Assembly: GCA_025055285.1 (NCBI GenBank)
Contig: JANWXM010000002.1
Location: 62,239 to 126,238, forward strand
Source of the DNA: Saprospiraceae bacterium
Lineage (GTDB): Bacteria > Bacteroidota > Bacteroidia > Chitinophagales > Saprospiraceae
DNA length: 64,000 nt
Reading direction: 5' to 3'
Below the pieces are notes generated by a model, which had not been told where the DNA came from, did no database searches, and saw nothing but the letters and a program-made list of their open reading frames with translations. Both the position numbers and the translations under genes were made by a program. Positions within the stretch are counted from its first letter, which is position 1; the number at the start of each line of letters is the position of its first letter. Shown in pieces: positions 1-9,062 of this stretch.

Positions 1-1511
1 TTGTAAGCAGCTGGTGGAGAAGGTTGTGTATTGAACACACTGGGTAAGCCCGTACCCGGAGGCGGAACGACACTGGAGGCAGAGGGACTAGGCGGCGTAT
101 TTGGCGCAGAGGTTTCTGCAACTTTCGGTTGAGAAGCACTACTTTGCGGACAACAAGTCGGCACGAGAATTTGCATGCCCGGCTGAAGATTAATTGGCCC
201 TGAAGAGGGATAGTTGTTGACGCGGCGGATTTCAGCTTCACTGACACCATAACGCGCCGCAATACCATAGAGTGTTTCACCACTTTGCACGAGGTGCACG
301 AAGGTCGCCTGGCTCGTGGTATCGGAGGGTACTCGCTGAGGTTTGCCCTGCTGAGTAGAGGCAGCCATAAGTCTGCGCCAATAAACGTCTTGTCGTCGAG
401 CAACGGGCAAATCCTTCATACCTTTCGCCAAAGCAGATGACGCAGCCAAGGCTGGTTGTCTTTGTAGCGCAAGTTGAGCCTCGGCGGGTGGCTTGCGAAG
501 CCAAATTTTTTGGCAGACCAGGAGGCGGTCGGGTTCTTTGATTTGATTCCACGCAATAAGTGAGCGTAGCGGAATGCCGTAAGCACGTGAGATAGCGTTA
601 AGTGTTTCTCCTGGTTGGACGATGTGGTAGCCCTCTCCCGGCGGCTCCGGGCAATCCACTAAAGGCGGTAAAGAGACATCCGCGGAATCTTTTGTTTCAG
701 AAGATTTTTTAGCAGGCAACGACGAGATCTCCTTATCCGCTTCCTGAATCACGCCATAGGCGACTCGAGGAGCATGAGCCGATAATGGAGGCGGTGCAGG
801 GGCAGTGCGTTTCCCGCAGCGCTGTCGGATGTACTCCTCTAACGGAAGATTGTTGACCTTAACCAACCGATAGTGGTTGTTTTCTGCCTCGGTCGGAGTT
901 ATTCCCGTGCGCTCATAAGTAAATCCAATACCTGGGATAAAGTCGAACTCCGAGCGCTCTTGATTGGCACGTGTAGGCTCGCGCTTGAATGAGTACTCAA
1001 GGAAACAATCTCGAAACTTTAAACCATTGAAATATATGTACCATTCCGAAGACCCTGTAGCCAAGTTGTTTTCATAGACTAAATTGTTTGTATCAAGAGC
1101 AAAAGAATAATTGCGAGCGCGCACAATATAAAACTGCCCACTTCGGAGAATTTGGGTAGCAGCAATAATTGGAATGAGCAAGTAACCTCTTGCCTGAGGA
1201 TGCACCATATACACTTGGCGCGAGAGGTTGTTGACATCGTTGAAAAACTGTTCATCGAACTTGAAAGTCTTACAGGTGACCATATTGGGCGGCATAGTAG
1301 GCGAAGTGATGCCTTGATTGCCCGCCTGTAGTTGGATGTATTCACTTGGGCTGGTCTGCACAAGATATGCGTTGGAGATTCCACCTGTGTACACGAAGCG
1401 ATATTCTAATTGGCTCATGCAGACCGAACTATATTCGATATAAATCGGCTGGGCGCAAGGTGGAGTCGCGCATAAAAAATAGAGCACGACAAGAAAAACG
1501 GTCTGTTTCAT
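1..1511 (-). CDS. LysM-domain exported protein, C-terminus beyond the window
   Basis: The frame is open from an ATG at 1511 down to base 1, so the C-terminal part is missing. The protein starts with a hydrophobic signal-like segment (MKQTVFLVVLYFLCA), so it is probably exported. Residues about 20-270 form a globular region of unknown family. Two LysM modules follow, near residues 293-338 and 403-452, each with the pattern VQxGETLxxIxxxYG. LysM modules usually bind peptidoglycan or related glycans. A Pro/Ser/Thr-rich linker lies between the modules and after the second one. Several similar Bacteroidota proteins are periplasmic or outer-membrane associated, and I infer the same here. No family name can be given for the N-terminal part. 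Confidence 0.8.
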   Translation of the reverse strand, partial: MKQTVFLVVLYFLCATPPCAQPIYIEYSSVCMSQLEYRFVYTGGISNAYLVQTSPSEYIQLQAGNQGITSPTMPPNMVTCKTFKFDEQFFNDVNNLSRQVYMVHPQARGYLLIPIIAATQILRSGQFYIVRARNYSFALDTNNLVYENNLATGSSEWYIYFNGLKFRDCFLEYSFKREPTRANQERSEFDFIPGIGFTYERTGITPTEAENNHYRLVKVNNLPLEEYIRQRCGKRTAPAPPPLSAHAPRVAYGVIQEADKEISSLPAKKSSETKDSADVSLPPLVDCPEPPGEGYHIVQPGETLNAISRAYGIPLRSLIAWNQIKEPDRLLVCQKIWLRKPPAEAQLALQRQPALAASSALAKGMKDLPVARRQDVYWRRLMAASTQQGKPQRVPSDTTSQATFVHLVQSGETLYGIAARYGVSEAEIRRVNNYPSSGPINLQPGMQILVPTCCPQSSASQPKVAETSAPNTPPSPSASSVVPPPGTGLPSVFNTQPSPPAAY

Positions 1512-2075
1512 AAAATTAGGCGGTTTTCTCCTCGTCAGAAAGGCATCCTTTTTCTTGACAAAGGAAAGAAGAAAATTGCATACACTCCAGCCAAATTAAC
1601 TAGAAGAAAAGCATATGCCTACCCACAACAGGCGCCGAGTGACCAATTTTACATAAACCACAACTTGTGTTTCATATTTGTTGAAATTAGAGGATAAGTC
1701 CCTGATTTTCAATTTTTACATAGCTGTAATTATAGAGGAATACAGGCTGTTTCCTCTGAATTGTTAGCAGGCATTCCTTGCCGGTCGGTTTTCGCACAAA
1801 GGCACAAAAGTCCATAGTCAGTCTAGCCGGTTTAGCCAACACAGCACACGAGTCCGTTTTGGTAGCGAAGCTAACTCGAGTTTTTCGAAGCATTCAACGG
1901 CCTGTGCTCGTGAAAGAGTAAGACACTAAAACCGTATTTTTTTGAAGCCCCCGCCGAAAGAAAATACAAGTCGAGGGCAAGCTATCTCCTGGTGAAGCCA
2001 AGTAACTGGCTCTCGACGATAAAATGCGCTCAAAATGAAGATCAAGTTAATACTCGAGGCCATTACCTTTGCAAC
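1512..2075. other. Gene-free stretch between the LysM gene and surE
   Basis: About 560 bases separate the divergent starts of the LysM gene and surE. The only open frames are short and have no recognisable family. The 68-codon frame on the minus strand at 1687-1893 has no promoter element that I can see. The surE promoter lies at the right edge. I see no tRNA, repeat or strong terminator here. Confidence 0.5.
2064..2071 (+). promoter_or_regulatory. Bacteroidota -7 element (TAccTTTG) of surE
   Basis: TACCTTTG matches the Bacteroidota -7 consensus TAnnTTTG and ends only four bases before the surE ATG at 2076. Transcription is expected to begin a few bases after the element, so the mRNA would have almost no leader. 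Confidence 0.6.
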
Positions 2076-2876
2076 ATGGGTAAGCCTCTTATTCTGGTAA
2101 CGAACGACGACGGCATAGTTGCTCCAGGTATTCGAGCTTTGGTAGAAGTCGCCTCTCAGTTAGGAGAAGTAGTTGTAGTAGCACCGGATTCGCCTCAGAG
2201 CGGGCAAGGACATGCAATTACGATTCGCCAACCGCTGCGCTTAGAGCGCGTCCGTTTGTTTCCCGGTATCGAAGCCTGGGAATCTTCAGGAACGCCTGTA
2301 GACTGCGTCAAGTTAGCGCGTCACGTAGTACTAAAAGGCCGAAAAATAGACTTGTGCGTCTCTGGCATCAATCATGGCAGCAACGCGTCCATCAACATTA
2401 TTTATTCGGGCACGCTTTCGGCCGCTATGGAGGCCTCGCTAGAGGGCATCAAAAGTATAGGTTTTTCCCTGCTCGACCACAGCTTCGAAGCCGATTTTGA
2501 GCCGTCAAAGCCTTGGGTGCGTCGCATCATGGAATATGTGCTAAGCGAAAACTTTCCACCTGGTAAGCTGCTCAATGTCAATATCCCAGCCCTGCCGGCA
2601 GAACAAATTAAAGGCATTCGCGTATGCCGACAAGCAGAAGCCCGTTGGATCGAAGACTTTGTAGAAGGCCGAGACCCTCACGGGCAACCCTATTATTGGC
2701 TGACAGGTAAATTTGTAAATCTTGACCCAAAAGACGATACTGATATCTGGGCGCTAGAAAATGGCTACATCTCGGTCGTGCCCTCTATGCACGACCTTAC
2801 AGATTACTTGATGCTCAAACAAATCTCCTTTGAGGACGAATTTACCCCCTCTGAAAGCATGCCACTGTTCGGCTAA
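2076..2876 (+). CDS. surE: 5'/3'-nucleotidase SurE
   Basis: SurE is a metal-dependent phosphatase that removes phosphate from nucleoside monophosphates and is linked to stationary-phase survival. The N-terminus has the family's metal-binding motif TNDDG (residues 9-13). Ser42 lies in PQSGQG and Asn99 in SGINHGSN, both conserved ligand positions. The product is 266 residues, the usual length. The reading frame stays open for 28 codons upstream, but that extension is unlike SurE, so I start at the ATG at 2076. A -7 promoter element ends four bases before this ATG, which supports the choice. The gene stands alone, and the following T9SS gene begins about 115 bases downstream. Confidence 0.95.
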   Translation: MGKPLILVTNDDGIVAPGIRALVEVASQLGEVVVVAPDSPQSGQGHAITIRQPLRLERVRLFPGIEAWESSGTPVDCVKLARHVVLKGRKIDLCVSGINHGSNASINIIYSGTLSAAMEASLEGIKSIGFSLLDHSFEADFEPSKPWVRRIMEYVLSENFPPGKLLNVNIPALPAEQIKGIRVCRQAEARWIEDFVEGRDPHGQPYYWLTGKFVNLDPKDDTDIWALENGYISVVPSMHDLTDYLMLKQISFEDEFTPSESMPLFG

Positions 2877-2991
2877 ACGTCCTTTTTAAGTTGAGCTCGT
2901 AGAAAGTTACTGTCCCGCTTTCTGTAGAGATTTAACATTTAATCCTCCTCTGTCGAACCGATATTTTCCTCACTAATGGCTATCTCACGCC

Positions 2992-5793
2992 ATGAAACTC
3001 TGGTTGCACTGGACTTTTTTCGCGACGGCAGCAACATGCTCGATGGCACAGGGCCCTTGCTCCGTCCAACTGCCCGACAGCATCGTAGTTTGTAACGGCT
3101 CTAGACTCAGGTTGGTGCCTCGAATAACAGACTTCGGCATCGGACCTTCCTTTGGCTGGTCAGGAGACCCAGGGTTAAGTTGCTACAACTGCTTTGCGCC
3201 TAGTGTTTCAGGGCTAACTACGGGCACCTATACCTTTGTTTTTACTGCTACCAATGCTGCAGGAACCTGCACGGCCTCTGATACCGTGCGCGTCATTGTT
3301 CTCAATGGTCAAGCGCCTCAATACACGTTGAGCTTCTCTGTTAGAGAGTTTTGTTTGGGCGATACTGTATACTTGGGAGGCCCTCCCTCGCCCAACACCG
3401 TATATAGTTGGTCTTCTGACCCACCTGGTTTTACTAGCTCGGCGGCAAACCCCATTGCTCTTCCTACGCAACACACCGCATACTACGTGACGATAACAAC
3501 GCCATCCTGCCCAGTTCCCACTGTAGATAGCCAACGAGTATTTGTGCAGAACTACGTGATCAACTTTTTCCCCACAGCTGACACTCTGCGCCTATGCCGC
3601 GGGCAATCGGTGGACATCGGTGCAGTACTGCCTGCTCATGGCTGGACGTGTACGTGGACGCCCACAGATGGACTTACCCTCGTCAACAACGGAAAACGTG
3701 CTATCGCCAGGCCCGAACGCACTGCGCTGTATACCCTCACGGCAGAATATACTCCTTGTATTCGAAAGAAAAGGTACTACATCATCGTAGATAGCCTACC
3801 CGCTAATTTAAAGCTATTACCTACGGATACGACCATTTGCTTTGGTGATACAGTTCGCCTCCAAACGCCGCCATTCAATCCTGCAGACTTCCCCGGTATT
3901 TCGTTCCGCTGGACGCGTTTTCCCGCTACGCCCTTGCTATCTGCTGATACCTTGCCCTCGCTTGTCGCTCACCCTACAGAGACAACGATATATCGGCGAA
4001 TTACTCGCCTAGGCACGTGCGCCGACACTGCTACAACAACGGTGCGTGTCGTGCCTTCTGCTACCATAAGCGTGTCTCCCCAGCAAAGTAGCCTCTGCCC
4101 AAGCGATAGCGTGCTGTTGAGGTTAGCGTATACGCCGGGCATTACTAACATTCGCTGGCAGCCGGCCAGTGGCCTATCGTGCACTACCTGCGACAGTGCC
4201 TGGGCACGTCCTTCGTCCTCTACCACATACACCATTAGCGGCACTTTTCAAGGATGCACAGTGAGTACCTCAGCGACTGTTCTCGTTCGTCCTCTGGCGC
4301 CGCTGCTGCTGCCACCGCCCAACCTAACGGTATGCCCGGGTGATTCTGTGATCCTCAATGGCCTATTCGACCCAAATGCCAATTATGTCTGGACCTCCGA
4401 TCATCCAGGTTTTGGTACGATAAACGCTCCGGCGCCGGTGTTTCAACCAATACAAACCGCCACCTACTATGTAACGACCAACAATGGCTGCATCGGTCGC
4501 GACTCCGTACGCATCGGCGTCCGGCGCGCTATGCTCGACGTCAGCAGCGATACTACCATTTGTCGAGGTCAGTCCGTGCGTCTGGTGGCTCTGACTGATA
4601 CGCCAGGTAGTAATTTCGAATGGAAGCGCCTGCTCGACGGCGTAGTCCTAAGTACAGCGCAATCGGTTCTCGTCAGCCCGGACACTACCACGAGCTACGT
4701 CATTACCCTGAACTACAGCGGACGCTGTCAATTGCGCGATACAGTGAAGGTGACCATAGCAGGACAAGGGCTGGATATCCAGTTTCCGTTAGACCCGCGC
4801 CTTTGCCCCGGCGAGTCGCTAATCCTAAACACTGCTCCCGCAGCGCCCACTGTGCAATACACATGGACAGCTACACCGCCTGACCCAGGTCTGATGCCTA
4901 ACGCGCCTGCTCCCATCGTTTCGCCTAATCAGAACACGGTGTACACCGTTACGGCGCGTGAAGGGGCCTGTACCCTAACGCGTTCGCTCGCTGTATCCGT
5001 ATTTTCTGCCACCCTGCGGGCTTCTGCTGATACTACGATCTGCTCCGGCGACCGCATTATCCTAAGCGCAATAGGCGTTGGACCCAACGGGCGCTACGAA
5101 TGGAGTACGGGTGCTAGCTCCGCGCTGCTCCCCGTCAAAGTAGATACCACTACTTTATTTGTGGTTGCGTTTTTATATGGCGACTCATGTGCCTTGTACG
5201 ATACAGTTCGTGTAACAACTGTGCCGGCGTTCACACTGGCTATTGCTAGTGTACCTGATACTAACCAGATTGACCTAGGAAAAAGCCTCCAGTTGTTCGC
5301 TTCCGTAACACCACCGCAAAATCTCGATGGTTTTACTTTTACCTGGCAAGAGACTATTATTGATACCAAGACTTTGCCGTTTAACACGCCTAATATTGAG
5401 GTTCGACCAGTATCAAACGATACAGCTTCGGCAGCGATCCGGTATACTTTGCGTGCCGTATCTCCTCAAGGATGTATCCGCGTGGCCGAAAAGATCTTCC
5501 GGCTGCTGTTTCCTTTGGTGCGCATTCCGAATGCTTTCACTCCTAATGGTGATGGAGACAACGACTTCTTCGAAATGACCGTCCTTGAAGGTAGTGTTCA
5601 AATAGAGCGCATGCAAATTTTCAACCGTTGGGGCAATCTAGTCTTCGAAAGCACTGACCCCAAAGCGCGTTGGGATGGCACTATTGATGGCCAGCCTGCT
5701 CCGTCAGATGTTTATCTATATCGCATTTCCTGGAGGCGTAGTGATGGGGCCATAATGCCTGTAGCAGTGGGTGACCTTACTCTACTTCGTTAA
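2992..5793 (+). CDS. T9SS type B-sorted surface protein with repeated Ig/PKD-like modules
   Basis: This 933-residue protein begins with a signal peptide ending near AQG (residues 1-20). The body consists of repeated cysteine-containing Ig/PKD-like modules with recurring phrases such as DTTICxGxxVxL and YxWxxxPP. The C-terminus from about residue 845 begins PNAFTPNGDGDND and carries IFNRWGNLVFES, the hallmark of the CHU_C (gliding motility-associated, type B) sorting domain. Such domains direct export across the outer membrane by the type IX system, usually to the cell surface. No catalytic module is visible, so an adhesive or structural role is likely but not shown. Confidence 0.9.
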   Translation: MKLWLHWTFFATAATCSMAQGPCSVQLPDSIVVCNGSRLRLVPRITDFGIGPSFGWSGDPGLSCYNCFAPSVSGLTTGTYTFVFTATNAAGTCTASDTVRVIVLNGQAPQYTLSFSVREFCLGDTVYLGGPPSPNTVYSWSSDPPGFTSSAANPIALPTQHTAYYVTITTPSCPVPTVDSQRVFVQNYVINFFPTADTLRLCRGQSVDIGAVLPAHGWTCTWTPTDGLTLVNNGKRAIARPERTALYTLTAEYTPCIRKKRYYIIVDSLPANLKLLPTDTTICFGDTVRLQTPPFNPADFPGISFRWTRFPATPLLSADTLPSLVAHPTETTIYRRITRLGTCADTATTTVRVVPSATISVSPQQSSLCPSDSVLLRLAYTPGITNIRWQPASGLSCTTCDSAWARPSSSTTYTISGTFQGCTVSTSATVLVRPLAPLLLPPPNLTVCPGDSVILNGLFDPNANYVWTSDHPGFGTINAPAPVFQPIQTATYYVTTNNGCIGRDSVRIGVRRAMLDVSSDTTICRGQSVRLVALTDTPGSNFEWKRLLDGVVLSTAQSVLVSPDTTTSYVITLNYSGRCQLRDTVKVTIAGQGLDIQFPLDPRLCPGESLILNTAPAAPTVQYTWTATPPDPGLMPNAPAPIVSPNQNTVYTVTAREGACTLTRSLAVSVFSATLRASADTTICSGDRIILSAIGVGPNGRYEWSTGASSALLPVKVDTTTLFVVAFLYGDSCALYDTVRVTTVPAFTLAIASVPDTNQIDLGKSLQLFASVTPPQNLDGFTFTWQETIIDTKTLPFNTPNIEVRPVSNDTASAAIRYTLRAVSPQGCIRVAEKIFRLLFPLVRIPNAFTPNGDGDNDFFEMTVLEGSVQIERMQIFNRWGNLVFESTDPKARWDGTIDGQPAPSDVYLYRISWRRSDGAIMPVAVGDLTLLR

Positions 5794-5853
5794 TCTCTTT
5801 CATTTTTTGTCTTAAAAAAATTTAAAAGTGCATTGGTTCAGTCGAAGACCACC

Positions 5854-5861
5854 TACCTTTG
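5854..5861 (+). promoter_or_regulatory. Promoter (-7 TAccTTTG) of the small-protein pair
   Basis: TACCTTTG lies 37 bases before the lipoprotein ATG at 5899. A TTG at 5833-5835 sits 18 bases upstream and is a good -33 candidate. This is one of the few places in the window where both elements of the Bacteroidota promoter are visible. Confidence 0.65.
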
Positions 5862-5898
5862 CCCCTGATTTCTAAAAAACTCATAAAATTGTATAAAC

Positions 5899-6141
5899 AT
5901 GAAAGAGAAACTGTGGATTATGGCCGCTGCAACGCTGCTGACGCTAAGTCTATCTTCTTGCGGCGAAAAGCTTCTGACTCCCGAACAAGTAGAGGCTGAA
6001 ATCGCAAAAGGCGTAGAGGCTGGAAAGCCAAAAATTGAACAAGAGGAAAATGCCAAATGCGATGCTGAATTCGAAGCGCGCGTGACAGCAGAATTTGAAC
6101 GTTTGAAAGCAGAACACGAAGCCCAACAAACAATCCAATAA
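5899..6141 (+). CDS. Small lipoprotein of unknown function
   Basis: The 80-residue product has a lipoprotein leader ending in LSLSSC with the acylated cysteine at residue 21. The mature part is very rich in Glu, Lys and Ala and looks like one long amphipathic helix or coiled coil. It carries no domain I recognise. It has its own promoter and is followed 24 bases later by another small envelope protein with a similar helical region, so the two are probably co-transcribed up to the terminator at 6637-6686. Confidence 0.75.
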   Translation: MKEKLWIMAAATLLTLSLSSCGEKLLTPEQVEAEIAKGVEAGKPKIEQEENAKCDAEFEARVTAEFERLKAEHEAQQTIQ

Positions 6142-6165
6142 TTCACGTTAAAAACATTTTTTCAC

Positions 6166-6621
6166 ATGAAGAAGAAACTCATTTTAGCAGCTTCTGCTGT
6201 GGCTATTGTTTTAATAGCGCTGACTGCTTATAAAACGAAGGAGCAGCAGCAGCAAGAAATTGCTCAGGCGATTGCCATGAAGTTGGACGAGTATCGCCTG
6301 ATGAAGCAAGAGGAGTGTACGGAGCGAATCAACGCGGAGGCACGCCGCCGCTTTGAAGAATATTTAGCCTCGCTGCCTCCAGCAAAACCAGGAGCGAAAC
6401 CTCGTGCGGGTAAAGTCAAGCCGAAGAGCCCAACGCCCGCTGTGAAGCCCTTGCCGCAGCCTCAGACACCTCCACAAGACCCGCAAAAGCAACGCGGCGG
6501 TGCTGTTCAGGAAGGCAACATCGAACAACAGAAGCAGCGCGGTGGCGCTGTCGAAGAAGGCAACATCGAGCAGCAAAAGCGTCGAGGTGGCGCTGTCAAA
6601 GTGGAGGGTGGAAACAATTAA
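6166..6621 (+). CDS. Small membrane-anchored protein with C-terminal tandem repeats
   Basis: The 151-residue protein starts with one hydrophobic segment (residues 4-21) that could be an uncleaved anchor or a signal peptide. A charged helix rich in Gln, Glu and Arg follows (residues 25-70), then a Pro/Lys-rich linker. The end has three 15-residue imperfect repeats of the type QKQRGGAVxEGNIEQ (residues 107-149). The family is unknown to me. It follows the small lipoprotein gene by 24 bases and ends 15 bases before a strong terminator stem, so the pair makes a short two-gene operon. Confidence 0.7.
   Translation: MKKKLILAASAVAIVLIALTAYKTKEQQQQEIAQAIAMKLDEYRLMKQEECTERINAEARRRFEEYLASLPPAKPGAKPRAGKVKPKSPTPAVKPLPQPQTPPQDPQKQRGGAVQEGNIEQQKQRGGAVEEGNIEQQKRRGGAVKVEGGNN
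6484..6618 (+). repeat. Three 45-bp tandem repeats inside the small membrane protein gene
   Basis: Three in-frame 45-base units run from 6484, 6529 and 6574. Units one and two encode almost identical 15-residue peptides and the third is diverged at its end. Such units can change number by slippage or unequal recombination. Confidence 0.8.
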
Positions 6622-6636
6622 CCCACTGCCTTAGGG

Positions 6637-6686
6637 AACAAGGAGGGCCCTCTTTTGCAAGAAAGGGTTGCCCTCCTTGTTTTTTA
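6637..6686 (+). terminator. Intrinsic terminator after the small-protein operon
   Basis: A perfect 12-bp stem, AACAAGGAGGGC (6637-6648) with GCCCTCCTTGTT (6670-6681), is followed directly by a run of T. It lies between the plus-strand small-protein operon and the convergent der gene. Confidence 0.9.
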
Positions 6687-6707
6687 GGCCATCAGGGCTC
6701 TGTGGGC

Positions 6708-8009
6708 TCATTTCGCTCTCATGTAGATTTCAATAGGGACGCCTTTGAAATCGTAATGTTGGCGCAACTGATTTTCGAGGAATTGGATGTAGCTGTCGCG
6801 TACCCAATTAGGATTGTTGACGAAGAAAGCGAAGGAAGGGTAGTGCGTAGGGAGCTGCGTAACGTACTTAAATTTTGGAAACCGTCCTCTGACAGAGGGC
6901 GGAGGAGTTTTCTCAATAACGCTGAGCATGAGTTCATTCAGCTCAGAAGTCTTAATCTTGCGTTTTCGATTTTCGTACACCTGCTGAGCGGCTTCAATGG
7001 CCTGAAAGATGCGCTGTTTGGCTAAGGCAGAAACGAACAAGATAGGTACGTCGTCAAAGGGAGCGATGCGTTTTTTAATGGCCTCTTCGTAATAGCGAGC
7101 GGTATTGGAGTCCTTTTCGACTAAATCCCATTTGTTGACGAGAATGACTACTCCTTTGTGGCGCTTTTGAGCCAGGCGGAGGAGGTGGAGGTCTTGTGCC
7201 TCCATGCCTTGGGTCGCGTCTAACACGAGCAGGCATACATCGCATTCCTCGAGGGCTCGAATTGCGCGCATAACGGAATAAAACTCAAGGTCTTCCTCAA
7301 CCTTGCTCTTCTTGCGAATTCCGGCAGTATCGATCAGAATAAATTGTTTGCCAAACTTATTGTAAACACTGTGGATGGGGTCGCGCGTAGTGCCGGCAAT
7401 GGGTGTCACGATATTGCGCTCCTCCCCTAAGAGGGCATTGGTCAAAGAAGATTTGCCTACGTTTGGCTGTCCAATGATCGCGAATTTGGGCAAGTCGGTT
7501 TCTATTGAGGGCTCATCAGTGATCTGTTCAGCCACAGCGTCGAGCAAGTCGCCAGTGCCGCTGCCCGTAATGGATGCGATAAAGAAGGTATTGGCAAAGC
7601 CTAGGCTCCAAAATTCGTTAGCATCCACTTGAGTGCGAAAATTGTCTACCTTGTTGACGACAAGAAACACAGGTTTATTCGAACGGCGCAAAAGTTTGGC
7701 TAGCTCTTCATCCAGGTCTGTCACTCCCGTTTGCGCATCTACCATGAAGAGGATAACTGCTGCCTCCTCAATGGCTACACGTGCCTGCTGACGAATCGCC
7801 ATTTCGAAGACATCCTTCGAAGAGGGCACAAATCCTCCTGTATCCACCACTGTGAAGCGCTTGCCATTCCATTCGCAAAAACCGTATTTTCGGTCGCGCG
7901 TTACGCCCGCCACATCGTCCGTAATAGCATCCCGAAAGCCAACTAACCGATTGTACAAAGTAGATTTACCCACATTAGGGCGCCCTATAATAGCAACAAT
8001 ACTTCCCAT
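6708..8009 (-). CDS. der: Ribosome biogenesis GTPase Der (EngA)
   Basis: Der is an essential GTPase with two G domains that acts in 50S subunit assembly. Both G domains are visible: GRPNVGKST at residues 9-17 and GQPNVGKSS near 180. Each has its own NKxD motif (NKVD and NKWD), and DTAGI is present in the second. A C-terminal KH-like domain follows (from about residue 350), ending in GVPIEIYMRAK as is usual. The length of 433 residues is normal. A TATCTTTG element at 8104-8111 on the same strand probably serves as its promoter. Confidence 0.97.
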   Translation of the reverse strand: MGSIVAIIGRPNVGKSTLYNRLVGFRDAITDDVAGVTRDRKYGFCEWNGKRFTVVDTGGFVPSSKDVFEMAIRQQARVAIEEAAVILFMVDAQTGVTDLDEELAKLLRRSNKPVFLVVNKVDNFRTQVDANEFWSLGFANTFFIASITGSGTGDLLDAVAEQITDEPSIETDLPKFAIIGQPNVGKSSLTNALLGEERNIVTPIAGTTRDPIHSVYNKFGKQFILIDTAGIRKKSKVEEDLEFYSVMRAIRALEECDVCLLVLDATQGMEAQDLHLLRLAQKRHKGVVILVNKWDLVEKDSNTARYYEEAIKKRIAPFDDVPILFVSALAKQRIFQAIEAAQQVYENRKRKIKTSELNELMLSVIEKTPPPSVRGRFPKFKYVTQLPTHYPSFAFFVNNPNWVRDSYIQFLENQLRQHYDFKGVPIEIYMRAK

Positions 8010-8045
8010 CGTCTCTGAGTTACCCAGCTTTGGCGTGGTTTTTTC

Positions 8046-8053
8046 TACTTTTG
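8046..8053 (+). promoter_or_regulatory. -7 element (TActTTTG) upstream of the MBL-fold gene
   Basis: TACTTTTG on the plus strand lies 114 bases before the metallo-hydrolase ATG and inside the expected der leader. If both elements are used, the two transcripts overlap at their 5' ends. Confidence 0.35.
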
Positions 8054-8103
8054 CCTCGCTACTTTGTCAACTTTTTATGCCGAAAATGTGTATATTGCAA
8101 GGT

Positions 8104-8111
8104 CAAAGATA
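8104..8111 (-). promoter_or_regulatory. -7 element (TAtcTTTG) upstream of der
   Basis: On the minus strand the sequence reads TATCTTTG, matching TAnnTTTG. It would give a leader of about 85-90 bases for der. Confidence 0.45.
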
Positions 8112-8167
8112 GCGCCATTCGAAAGATTCCCGCAAGCTGTTTACTCACGACCTAACCGGAGACCCTG

Positions 8168-9061
8168 ATGAGTAAAATTCTTTACCGCGACCCACAGATT
8201 ACAGTTTTTCAGAGTGCAATTTATCAGACGAATACTACAGTCGTTCGCACTGATGATCTAGTGCTTGTAGTTGACCCAGCTTGGCTTCCCGATGAGGTGT
8301 ACGCCATACGCCAGTATGTGGATAGCATTCGCGAAGGACGTGCCCTGTTTCTCGTTTTTACGCATTCCGACTTCGATCACATCATTGGGTATGGAGCCTT
8401 CAAAGCCGACAAGGTTTTTGCCACAGAGCTCATGGCTGAAAATCCAGCGCAGAACGCCATCTTGGAGCAAATAAATGACTTTGACCAACAGTACTACATC
8501 CATCGCCCCTATCCAGTAGAATACCCTATGGTGGATTTTAAAGTTTACCGAGATGGGGTGCAGTATCGCCACGAATCCACGAAACTTTCCTTTTACCTAG
8601 CGCCAGGCCACACGGCCGATAGCATGATGGTTGTTGTCTGGCACCTGGGGCTTTGTATCGCTGGCGACTATCTATCTAACATAGAATTTCCTATCATTCA
8701 GCACAGCAGCGTAGAGTACGTTAACACCTTAGAGAAATTGCCTCGTATTCACGACCGAAACTGGTTTACTCGCCTTATTCCGGGCCACGGCGACCCCGCC
8801 CTGACCATCACAGACTGGCTGCGCCGACGCACCGAAAGCTTGGCCTACATCTATGCCATTCGCGAGAGCGTCGCCACCGGCCGGCCCTTCGACACCCATT
8901 CGCTGTGGGAGCGGTACTGCTTCCCACGCCAGCAAATCAAAGACCACGAGGCCAACTTAGCCCTAGTGCAACGCGAATACGAACAAGGCCTCTGGACTTG
9001 GGACCCCGACAACCTGCCCACTGTGCCAGAGCCGGTGCCGCTAGGGGAGACGAGTCAATAA
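8168..9061 (+). CDS. Metallo-beta-lactamase-fold hydrolase with a variant HxDxDH motif
   Basis: The 297-residue protein has the order of metal ligands of the MBL fold: THSDFDH near residue 77, APGHT near 146, AGDY near 164 and PGHGD near 199. The usual second histidine of HxHxDH is replaced by aspartate (HSDFDH). This could change metal preference, although related Bacteroidota proteins with THSDxDH exist as far as I recall. There is no signal peptide, so the enzyme is cytoplasmic. The substrate is unknown; thioesterase- or glyoxalase-like hydrolysis is possible. Its stop codon is one base away from the stop of the convergent WYL gene. Confidence 0.8.
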   Translation: MSKILYRDPQITVFQSAIYQTNTTVVRTDDLVLVVDPAWLPDEVYAIRQYVDSIREGRALFLVFTHSDFDHIIGYGAFKADKVFATELMAENPAQNAILEQINDFDQQYYIHRPYPVEYPMVDFKVYRDGVQYRHESTKLSFYLAPGHTADSMMVVVWHLGLCIAGDYLSNIEFPIIQHSSVEYVNTLEKLPRIHDRNWFTRLIPGHGDPALTITDWLRRRTESLAYIYAIRESVATGRPFDTHSLWERYCFPRQQIKDHEANLALVQREYEQGLWTWDPDNLPTVPEPVPLGETSQ

Positions 9062-9062
9062 C

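Noticed and set aside
1687-1893. 68-codon minus-strand frame upstream of surE
   Set aside because: No family, no promoter element, and a composition that does not look coding.
2992-5793. Internal DNA repeats in the T9SS type B surface protein gene
   Set aside because: The Ig/PKD-like modules are similar only at protein level and are too diverged to count as DNA repeats.
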